Shown piece after piece: positions 50,891-57,821 of a stretch of 64,000 nt of DNA; positions within the stretch are counted from its first letter, which is position 1, and every line of letters begins with the position of its first letter. The notes below the pieces were generated by a model. The model did no database searches and was not told the origin of the DNA. It was given only the letters and a program-made list of their open reading frames with translations. Location: positions 124,001 through 188,000 of the forward strand of contig NZ_QEES01000002.1 of NCBI RefSeq assembly GCF_003115775.1. The letters are read 5' to 3'. Made by a program: the position numbers and the translations under genes. Source of the stretch: Cellulomonas sp. WB94. Lineage in GTDB: Bacteria; Actinomycetota; Actinomycetes; Actinomycetales; Cellulomonadaceae.

Positions 50891-51838
50891 TCATGCCAGG
50901 AAGAAGGACGCGGAGACGGCGAGCAGCCCGAACAGGAACGACCCGGCGAGCAGCTCGGGCACCCGGAAGAGGCGCCACTTGGCGATGAAGACCTCGAAGG
51001 TCGCCAGCACCGCGCCGAGCACGCCGACCTTGAGCGCGAAGACGGCCGTCGCCCCCAGCAGCGCGAGCGGCGCCGACGACGTCGCGACCCCCCACGGCAC
51101 GAAGAGGTTGACGCTCAGGCCGAGGAGCACGGTCAGGCGCATCGCCGACGCGAGCTCGACGACGGCCAGGTCGCGCCCGGCGTACTCGAGGATCATCGCC
51201 TCGTGGATCATCGTCAGCTCGAGGTGGGTCGCCGGGTTGTCGACCGGGAGCCGTCCGGCCTCGGCGATGACCACGACCGCGAACGCCACCGCCGCCAGCA
51301 ACGTGGCCGGTGACAGGACCTGTGCGGGCGCGGCCAGGGTCCCCGCCACGATGTCCGCCAGGTTCGACGACCCGACCCGGGCCGACAGGGCGAAGCCCGC
51401 GAGCAGGATCGTGGGCTCGGCCAGCGCCGCGATCGTCACCTCGCGGCTCGCCCCCATGCCGCCGAACGCGGTCCCGGTGTCGAGACCGGCGAGCGTGAGT
51501 GCGACGGTGCCGAGCAGCAGGAGCGAGACCACCGCGAACAGGTCCGCGACGCCGTCGAGCGGGGACGCGGTCGAGACGAACGGCGCGACGGCGGCGATGA
51601 CCAGGGTCGAGGCGAACACCACGAGCGGCCCGGACGTGTAGATCCAGCTGGTGCCCTCGGGCCGGACCGCCTCCTTCTTCAGGAGCTTGCGCAGGTCGCG
51701 CCACGGCTGGCCGATGCCGGCGCCCGCGCGACCCTCGAGCACCGCCCGCACCTGCCGCATGAGCCCGACCAGCAGCGGTGCCCCGCCCACGACGACGACG
51801 ACCTGGACGAGCACGCCCACCACGCCGACGGCGGTCAT
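50891..51838 (-). CDS. Ehr complex quinone/ion-channel subunit (HycD/NuoH-like)
   Basis: This 315-residue NuoH-like membrane protein has about eight helices. GIGQPWRDLRKLLKKEAVRPEG, FVSTASPL and the charged loop VIAEAGRLPVDNPATHLELTMIHEAMILEYAGRDLA are hallmark HycD/NuoH motifs. The ETMIHEA-type Glu residues are intact. ATG 51838 overlaps the HyfB-like stop in ATGA. It links the soluble redox module to the membrane arm. Confidence 0.93.
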   Translation of the reverse strand: MTAVGVVGVLVQVVVVVGGAPLLVGLMRQVRAVLEGRAGAGIGQPWRDLRKLLKKEAVRPEGTSWIYTSGPLVVFASTLVIAAVAPFVSTASPLDGVADLFAVVSLLLLGTVALTLAGLDTGTAFGGMGASREVTIAALAEPTILLAGFALSARVGSSNLADIVAGTLAAPAQVLSPATLLAAVAFAVVVIAEAGRLPVDNPATHLELTMIHEAMILEYAGRDLAVVELASAMRLTVLLGLSVNLFVPWGVATSSAPLALLGATAVFALKVGVLGAVLATFEVFIAKWRLFRVPELLAGSFLFGLLAVSASFFLA

Positions 51839-53979
51839 GACGTGATCCCGACGACGACGAGGACCACGAGCAGCCCGATGAACCCGTACGCCAGGTAGCG
51901 GTGCACGCTGCCGTTGGCGATCCCCCGCGACCACTGGCCCCATCGGCGGACCGCGGCGAGGAGCGGCGGGTACAGCCGAGCCTCGACCCGGTCGGGGACG
52001 CGTTGGCGGTAGCTGATGCTCGCGATGAGGAGCTCCGACTCGGCGAAGGGCGTGATGTCGACGTCTTTCTCCGGCCTGAGCACGTCCTCGAACACCCGGG
52101 TCAGCGGCTCGGCGAAGGACGTCGCCGTGTACTCCATCCGCGGGCCGAGGCGCGTGCTGCCGCCGCCCCAGACAGGCGTCGCCCGACGCGGCGCTCGCTG
52201 GGTCACGCGGCGCACGAGCGCCGCCGCGCCGAGGCCCGCGACGAGCAGCCCGACGATGATCAGCAGCGGCGACATGGAGCCGGCGATGCCCGCCAGGCGC
52301 AGCGACACGTCACTGCCGGCGAGCGGCGCACCGTCCCGCACCGACGGCAGGACGTCCAGCAGCCGGCCGAGCGGCGCCGCGGCGACGGCCGGAGCCACGG
52401 CGAGCGCCGTGCACGCCACCGCGGCGAGGCCCATGCCGACCCGCATGCTCAGCGGTCCCTCGGTCGCACCGGTCGCCGCGGCGGACCGTGGCCGGGCCAG
52501 GAAGCCGACACCGAACGCCTTGACGAACGTCGCCACACCGAGTCCGAACGTCAGGGCGACCACCGCCACCGCGAGCGGCATGCTGATCGCGACCACGACC
52601 GAGGGTCCCGTCGCGCCGGTCATGCTGTGGATGAGTCCCTGGAGCAGCAGCCACTCCGAGACGAAGCCGTTCCCCGCCGGCAACCCGGCCGCACCCAGCG
52701 CGCCGACGGCGAACAGCGCCGTCGTGACCGGCATCCGCGACACGAGCCCGCCGAGGCGGTCGAGGTCCCGCAGCCCGGTCGAGCGCAGCACGGACCCGGC
52801 GCCGAAGAACAGCAGCGCCTTGAACGCCGCGTGGTTGACCGCGTGCAGCACCGCGGCGGCCAGGAGCAGCCCCGCGAGGACCCGGTTCCCCTCGACCGCG
52901 AACACGCCGGCGGCGCCGATGCCCACGAGCATCAGGCCGACGTTCTCGGTCGTCGAGTACGCGAGGAGCCGCTTGAGGTCAGCGGCGACGCTGGCCTGCA
53001 GCACGCCGTACAGCGCGGAGACGGCGCCGACCGCGAGGACCATGAGCCACCACCAGCCGGCTCCCCCGCCGAGCAGGTCGAACCCGACGCGGATGATCCC
53101 GTACAACCCGAGGGTGACCATGGCCGCGGACATCAGCGCCGACACGTGACTGGGTGCCTCGGGGTGCGCGCGCGGCAGCCAGACGTGCAGCGGCACCATG
53201 CCCGCCTTGGAGCCGAATCCCAGGAAGACCAGCACGAAGACGCAGGAGGCGGTGGCTGGGGACAGCCCGGCCGAGCCGGCGCGCATCGCGGCGAAGGACT
53301 CGCCCCCGGCGCCGGCGGCCAGCACGACGAGACCGAGCATGATCGCGACGAGCCCGGCGTGCGTCATGCCCGCGTACCAGAGGCCGGCGTCGCGCACCGA
53401 TCGGCGCAGCCGGTGCTCGGCGAGGACGAGAACCAGCGAGGTGAGCGCCATGAGCTCCCACAGGACCAGCAACGTGCTGACGCTCGCCGCCGCCGGGACG
53501 AGCAGCATGGCGGCGGCGAACAGCGGGAGCACCGCCTGGACCGTCCTGGAGGCGGCCGCGGTGGCCGGACCCGACGGGTCGTCGTGCGCCTCGTCGTGCG
53601 CCTCGGTGCCGTCGTGCGCGGCCGCCGGGTCGTGGACCTGTGCGGCGTCGTCGGTCGCGTGCGCGCCGCCGGGGCTCGTGTAGCCGACGGCGTAGATGCC
53701 GGCCGCGATCGCCACGGCGCCGATGAGCAGAAGGAAGGCTCCGGACAGCGCGTCGACGGCGAACGTCGTCTCGGCCAGCGGGAGCAGGTGCGCGGCCGTC
53801 AACGACCAGGTCTGACCGCCGAGCGCGCCGACCCCCGCGAGAACCCCGCCGATGCCGACGACCGTGGTCGCCGCGCCCGCGGCGACCGGCCGGGTGCGCG
53901 CGGGCGCCGAGCCGCCGGCCACGGCGCCCACGAGCGCTGCGGCGGCGACCACGGCGAGCCCGACGCTGATGAGGTTCAT
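51835..53979 (-). CDS. Ehr complex antiporter-like subunit (HyfB/MrpA-like) with a His/Asp-rich insertion
   Basis: This 714-residue NuoL-like subunit has about 15 helices. The core motifs are present: LLVLWELMALTSL (membrane Glu), FGSKAGMVPLHVWLPRAHPEAPSHVSALMSAAMV and FKALLFFGAG. Residues about 104-140 form a low-complexity loop rich in His, Asp and Ala (AHATDDAAQVHDPAAAHDG ...) that lies between the second and third helix groups and is not part of the family core. ATG 53979 overlaps the FeS-subunit stop in ATGA. Confidence 0.92.
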   Translation of the reverse strand: MNLISVGLAVVAAAALVGAVAGGSAPARTRPVAAGAATTVVGIGGVLAGVGALGGQTWSLTAAHLLPLAETTFAVDALSGAFLLLIGAVAIAAGIYAVGYTSPGGAHATDDAAQVHDPAAAHDGTEAHDEAHDDPSGPATAAASRTVQAVLPLFAAAMLLVPAAASVSTLLVLWELMALTSLVLVLAEHRLRRSVRDAGLWYAGMTHAGLVAIMLGLVVLAAGAGGESFAAMRAGSAGLSPATASCVFVLVFLGFGSKAGMVPLHVWLPRAHPEAPSHVSALMSAAMVTLGLYGIIRVGFDLLGGGAGWWWLMVLAVGAVSALYGVLQASVAADLKRLLAYSTTENVGLMLVGIGAAGVFAVEGNRVLAGLLLAAAVLHAVNHAAFKALLFFGAGSVLRSTGLRDLDRLGGLVSRMPVTTALFAVGALGAAGLPAGNGFVSEWLLLQGLIHSMTGATGPSVVVAISMPLAVAVVALTFGLGVATFVKAFGVGFLARPRSAAATGATEGPLSMRVGMGLAAVACTALAVAPAVAAAPLGRLLDVLPSVRDGAPLAGSDVSLRLAGIAGSMSPLLIIVGLLVAGLGAAALVRRVTQRAPRRATPVWGGGSTRLGPRMEYTATSFAEPLTRVFEDVLRPEKDVDITPFAESELLIASISYRQRVPDRVEARLYPPLLAAVRRWGQWSRGIANGSVHRYLAYGFIGLLVVLVVVGITS

Positions 53980-54473
53980 CGGCCGGTCAGCCCCCGCAGC
54001 GCCGCGATGAGCGCCTCGGGCGTGGGCGGGCAGCCGGGCACCTCGACGTCGACGGGCACGATGTCGCCGACGGCGCCCTCGACGCCATGGCCCCCCGCGA
54101 ACACACCGCAGTTCATGGCGCAGTCACCGACCGCGACGACACGCTTCGGGTTCGGGGTCGCGTCGAACACCGCGCGCAGCGGGTCGGCCATGTTGCGCGT
54201 CACCGGGCCGGTCACCAGGAGCGCGTCGGCGTGGCGAGGGGACGCGACGAGCCGCAGGCCGTAGCGCTCCGCGTCGTACACCGGACCGAACGCTGAGCCG
54301 ATCTCCAGCTCGCACCCGTTGCACGAGCCCGCGTCGATGTGACGCAGCTGGACGGAGCCCGCGAGAGGTCCGGCCGCAGCGGACGCGGCACCGGCTGCGT
54401 CCTCGACCGCAGGACGCGGCAGCTCTGGCTCGGCGACGCGCCCGGTGCGGAGGATCTTGCGCAGCACGCTCAT
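53976..54473 (-). CDS. Ehr complex FeS small subunit (NuoB/HyfI-like)
   Basis: This 165-residue NuoB-like protein has four cysteines placed to hold a [4Fe-4S] cluster: Cys51 and Cys54 (GSCNGCELE), Cys118 (VGDCAMN) and Cys148 (EVPGCPP). Only the catalytic NiFe side is lost in the large subunit; this cluster is intact, so electron transfer through it is possible. An N-terminal extension (residues 1-40) is Pro/Ala-rich. ATG 54473 overlaps the ArsR stop by one base (TGATG). Confidence 0.93.
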   Translation of the reverse strand: MSVLRKILRTGRVAEPELPRPAVEDAAGAASAAAGPLAGSVQLRHIDAGSCNGCELEIGSAFGPVYDAERYGLRLVASPRHADALLVTGPVTRNMADPLRAVFDATPNPKRVVAVGDCAMNCGVFAGGHGVEGAVGDIVPVDVEVPGCPPTPEALIAALRGLTGR

Positions 54474-54829
54474 CAGGAGGACGCGCCCGTCGGCTGACCG
54501 GACGTCTCGACGACCTCGTCGCTGAGCAGCTCGAGCTGGTCGGACAACAGCTTGGTCCGGATGCGGCGGGCCACGGCCAGCAGCTCGGCGATCTCGGGGT
54601 CGGTCACGGCGTACAGGACGGCGGACCCGTCCCGTCGCGTGGCCACCAGGCCGGAAGCGCGCAGCACACCGAGCTGCTGCGACAGGTTGGACGCCTCGAC
54701 GTCGAGCTCGGCCAACAGCTCGCCGACCGAGTGCTCGCGGAGGCAGAGCTTCTCGAGGATGCGGATCCGCAAGGGGTGACCGAGGGTCTTGAAGAGCTCG
54801 GCCTTCAGCTGATGGACGGGAGTCGTCAT
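54473..54829 (-). CDS. ArsR-family regulator of the Ehr operon (Rv0081-like)
   Basis: This 118-residue winged-helix protein has LFKTLGHPLRIRILEKLCLREHSVGELLAELDVEASNLSQQLGVLRASGLV with a recognition helix in ASNLSQQL and a wing ATRRDGSAVLYAV. One Cys (Cys29) is visible, but no metal-site pair. It is the first gene of the operon. A perfect palindrome (54884-54899) overlies its promoter, consistent with autoregulation. Position and type match Rv0081 in Mtb, a hypoxia-linked regulator. Confidence 0.9.
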   Translation of the reverse strand: MTTPVHQLKAELFKTLGHPLRIRILEKLCLREHSVGELLAELDVEASNLSQQLGVLRASGLVATRRDGSAVLYAVTDPEIAELLAVARRIRTKLLSDQLELLSDEVVETSGQPTGASS

Positions 54830-54862
54830 CGTGGCCCCTCTCGTGTCGTCGGCGCTCAGGCG

Positions 54863-54899
54863 ATCATGCCACAGCGTGACGAGTTGCAGAACTCTGCAA
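54863..54899 (-). promoter_or_regulatory. Ehr operon promoter with 7-2-7 palindromic operator
   Basis: TTGCAGA-AC-TCTGCAA (54884-54899) is a perfect inverted repeat. On the minus strand CATGAT (54863-54868) is a candidate -10, and TTCTGC (54886-54891) inside the palindrome is at the right distance (17 bp) to be the -35. A bound repressor would block polymerase. Confidence 0.65.
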
Positions 54900-54929
54900 G
54901 TGCGCGAGCCGTGGAGGGTCTGGCGGATC

Positions 54930-54935
54930 TAGGGT
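54930..54935 (+). promoter_or_regulatory. Leaderless-type -10 box (TAGGGT) for the DUF4921 gene
   Basis: TAGGGT is followed by 6 nt and the GTG at 54942. It lies only 31 bp from the Ehr operator palindrome, so the same regulator could touch both genes. Confidence 0.55.
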
Positions 54936-54941
54936 GCTGGT

Positions 54942-56258
54942 GTGCTCGATCCCCTCGTCCGGTTGCCCGACGGCACCGTGAAGCAGGTCTCGCCCCTCAC
55001 GGGCACCGTCGTCTGGACGGTCCCCGGCCGCGCGCACCGACCCCTCACCGGGCCGCCCGAGAGCCGCCGGCACGTCGATGCCCGCGACGCCGAGCGGCTC
55101 TGCGCGTTCTGTGCGGACCGCCGCCTCGAGACCCCGCCGGAGAAGTCCCGCCTCGTCCTTGCTCCCGACGGGACGTCGTCAGTGCTGCACGACCTCCCCG
55201 TCGAGCACCTCGGCGACACGGTGCCCGAGCTGCGACGGATCCCCAACCTCTTCGAGATCCTGCCGCCCGCCTACTGGCGAACCAACCACGGCTACGTTCC
55301 GCCGGTCGCGGTGCTCGACCGGTTCCGCGCCTACACCGCGACGCCGCAGGGACGCGCCCACACGCTCGCGATCGTGCACGGACGCCTGACTGCGGGCGGC
55401 ATGACCGACGACGAGTGGGCCCGGACCGACGACGACACGTGGCTCGAGCGCGGTGTCGACCTGTTCGCCGGGTCCCACGACGTCATCGTCGCGCGACGTC
55501 ACCTCGTCGACGGCGCCCTGTTCGACGACGAGCTCGCCGGCTCGGGAACACTCACCCCCGACGAGCACCACCGCTACGTGGCGTTCACGATCGGAGCCCT
55601 GCGCGATCTGTACGCCGCGCAGCCGCACGCCCGGTACGTCGCCGTGTTCCAGAACTGGCTCCGGCCCGCGGGGGCGTCGTTCGACCACCTGCACAAGCAG
55701 CTGGTCGCGATCGACGAGCACGGTCCCGAGATCGAACGGGAGCTCGGACTGCTGCGCGACGACCCCGGCCTGTTCACGACCGCCGTCGTCGACCACGCCG
55801 CGACGCACCGCCTCGTCATCGCGGAGAACGACCACGCGATCGCCGTGGCCGGCGTCGGGCACCGCTACCCGGCGATCGAGGTCTACTCGACCAGCGAGAA
55901 CCAGCGGCCGTGGGAGCACACCGACGACGAGGTGCGCGGCGTGTCCGACCTGCTGCACGCCGCGCACGCCGCGACCGGCACGCGCGTGCCGACGAACGAG
56001 GAGTGGCACCACCGCCCGCCCGACGTCGCCCAGCCGATGCCGTGGCGCATCGTGCTCAAGTGGCGGGTGTCGACCCTCGCGGGCTTCGAGGGCGGGACCC
56101 GGATCAACGTCAACACGATCGACCCGGTCACGGTGCGCGACCGGGTCGTCACCGAGCTGCACCGGCTGCGCGCGGCAGGAACCATCGGGTCGATGCGCCT
56201 CGGGGACGAGTGCACGCACCGCCTCGGGGCGCTCGGGTACGCCCGCGGCGGTCGCTGA
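54942..56258 (+). CDS. DUF4921 family protein (galactose-1-phosphate uridylyltransferase-like)
   Basis: This 438-residue protein of the HIT superfamily begins LDPLVRLPDGTVKQVSPLTGTVVWTVPGRAHRPL. A CAFC motif follows, like the zinc site of GalT; then VFQNWLRPAGASFDHLHKQL (HIT-type His) and a C-terminal MPWRIVLKWRVSTLAGFEGGTRINVN. It probably transfers a nucleotidyl group or binds a sugar phosphate, but the substrate is unknown. GTG 54942 is supported by the TAGGGT box. It is divergent from the Ehr operon. Confidence 0.8.
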   Translation: MLDPLVRLPDGTVKQVSPLTGTVVWTVPGRAHRPLTGPPESRRHVDARDAERLCAFCADRRLETPPEKSRLVLAPDGTSSVLHDLPVEHLGDTVPELRRIPNLFEILPPAYWRTNHGYVPPVAVLDRFRAYTATPQGRAHTLAIVHGRLTAGGMTDDEWARTDDDTWLERGVDLFAGSHDVIVARRHLVDGALFDDELAGSGTLTPDEHHRYVAFTIGALRDLYAAQPHARYVAVFQNWLRPAGASFDHLHKQLVAIDEHGPEIERELGLLRDDPGLFTTAVVDHAATHRLVIAENDHAIAVAGVGHRYPAIEVYSTSENQRPWEHTDDEVRGVSDLLHAAHAATGTRVPTNEEWHHRPPDVAQPMPWRIVLKWRVSTLAGFEGGTRINVNTIDPVTVRDRVVTELHRLRAAGTIGSMRLGDECTHRLGALGYARGGR

Positions 56259-56309
56259 CCCGACGCTCGATGGCCGGCGACCGCTGCGGGCCCGAACCGC
56301 CCCGCGGTG

Positions 56310-56942
56310 CTACTGGGGACCGACGGGAAGCACGGTCCGCTGGTGCGTGGAGTTGATGACCACGGCAGACGACGCGTACCAGGCCAGCAGCGCGGTGACG
56401 ATCCCCAGCACGCCACCGACACGCGTGAACGCGACCGTCCCGGTGTAGTCACCGGCGGCGAGGGCGAAGAACGTCACCGTGAGGAAGACGAAGACGAGGA
56501 ACACCGCGACGCTCGTCCGGCGTGCCGCGATCGTCATGTAGAGCGTGAAGATCCCCCAGGCGAGCAGGAAGACGCCCACGCCCTTGCCCTTGTCCGAGCC
56601 GGCGCCGGACAGGTCGGTGAACCGGGCGAGGAACCAGAAGGACAGCCAGAAAGCCCCGTAGGAGCAGAACGCCGTGGCGCCGAACGTGTTGCGGTTCGCG
56701 AACTCCCAGATCCCCGCGGCGAACTGCGCGAGGCCGCCGTAGAACAGCGCCAGGCCGAAGACGACCGGCTCGACCGTCACCGGAAGCAGACCGGCATTGA
56801 CGAAGCTGAGGACGAACGTCGTCAGCGCGAAGGCGGCGAGGCCGAGAGCACCGGGATCTGCGGGTGGAGCGGTCGGTCGGACGACGGCGTGCTTCGCAGC
56901 GGGCGAGATGGCATCGACGTCCTGAACGGTGCTGTTCATCAT
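56310..56942 (-). CDS. Acetate uptake transporter (GPR1/FUN34/YaaH/SatP family)
   Basis: This 210-residue protein has six hydrophobic helices. DPGALGLAAFALTTFVLSFVNAG replaces the canonical NPAPLGL signature, in which D-P-G-A-L-G-L is recognisable. GGLAQFAAGIWEFANRNTFGATAFCSYGAFWLSF is the typical core. The protein imports acetate/succinate or exports acids with H+. ATG 56942 has a GGGGGTT site upstream. A palindromic operator lies about 45 bp further upstream (56986-57003). Confidence 0.93.
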   Translation of the reverse strand: MMNSTVQDVDAISPAAKHAVVRPTAPPADPGALGLAAFALTTFVLSFVNAGLLPVTVEPVVFGLALFYGGLAQFAAGIWEFANRNTFGATAFCSYGAFWLSFWFLARFTDLSGAGSDKGKGVGVFLLAWGIFTLYMTIAARRTSVAVFLVFVFLTVTFFALAAGDYTGTVAFTRVGGVLGIVTALLAWYASSAVVINSTHQRTVLPVGPQ

Positions 56943-56985
56943 TGAACCCCCGGTTCACCGCCGGCCCCGGCTGAGCGCGGCGCAC

Positions 56986-57003
56986 TGTCTTGACATCAAG
57001 ACA
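56986..57003. promoter_or_regulatory. 8-2-8 palindrome (MarR-like operator) upstream of the acetate transporter
   Basis: TGTCTTGA-CA-TCAAGACA is a perfect inverted repeat of the TCTTGA...TCAAGA type common for MarR-family regulators. On the minus strand TAATGT (57001-57006) is a candidate -10 box, so the palindrome covers the -10 edge and start site. Confidence 0.55.
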
Positions 57004-57065
57004 TTAGCGGCTGCTCGCTGCCAGGGCGAGCGCTCGAAGGAGGCGACGTGCGTCGGCTCGGCTCG

Positions 57066-57713
57066 TCAGCGCACGAGCGGCTGGACCTCGGCGGCGACGA
57101 ACCGCACGAATCCCTCAGGGTCCGGCTCGTCGGAGGTCGGCTGCAGGACGACCGTGTCGGCACCGGCGTCGGCCCAGCGCCGGACGGCGTCGGCCACCGT
57201 CGCAGCGTCGCCGGCCACCCCGACGTCGTGCGCCGGGTCGAACCCCCACGCGCGCCGCTCGGCGTCGAGCCGCTGCGCCGCATGCACTCCGGTCGCCGCG
57301 AGCACGTTCACGATGAGGGGGTGCGGGCCGCTGCGACCGGCCGCGAGACGACCCGCGTCGATGTGCCGGCGCGCCTGCCGCAGCCCCTCGGGCGTCGTCC
57401 CGCACGTGATGAGCGTCGCGTCGGCCAGCTCGCCGGACAGCTGCAGGGAGCGCGGCCCGCCCGCACCGACGACCACGGCGGGAGCCGCCGCCGGCGGCCA
57501 GTCCAGGCGGACGTCGTCGAGGTGCACGTACCGGCCGGACGTCGTGACGCTCTCGCCTCCGAGCAGCGCCGACAGCGCGGTCGCGTACTCCCGCAGGAGC
57601 GTCATCGGAGACTCGACCCGGGCGCCCACCTGGCCCATCCAGTCCTGGACCCCGTGCCCGATGCCGACCGTGATGCGGCCCGGGAACAGGCGGTGCAGCG
57701 TCGCGGTCGCCAT
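57066..57713 (-). pseudogene. N-terminally truncated F420/LLM-class flavin-dependent oxidoreductase
   Basis: The 215-codon frame encodes the C-terminal two thirds of a luciferase-like monooxygenase: ATLHRLFPGRITVGIGHGVQDWMGQVG, then VVGAGGPRSLQLSGELADATLI and WADAGADTVVLQPTSDE. Complete family members have about 280-330 residues and an N-terminal strand with the coenzyme F420/FMN site, which is missing here. The sequence upstream in this frame hits a TGA within about 23 codons. A short similar stretch continues only in another frame. It is probably a deletion/frameshift remnant, although translation from ATG 57713 is possible. Confidence 0.65.
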
Positions 57714-57821
57714 CGCTGCGACGCGGGTGCAGGTCGGCGGAGAGGCGGGCGAGCTCGGTCAGTGAGTCCTGTCGGCCGAACACCTCGGACTGATTCCGGG
57801 CCGACCGTCGACGCCGTCCCG

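Noticed and set aside
47104-54829. Active formate hydrogenlyase or group 4 [NiFe] hydrogenase
   Set aside because: Large subunit lacks all four NiFe ligands, and no hydrogenase maturation (hyp) or formate dehydrogenase genes are in the window.
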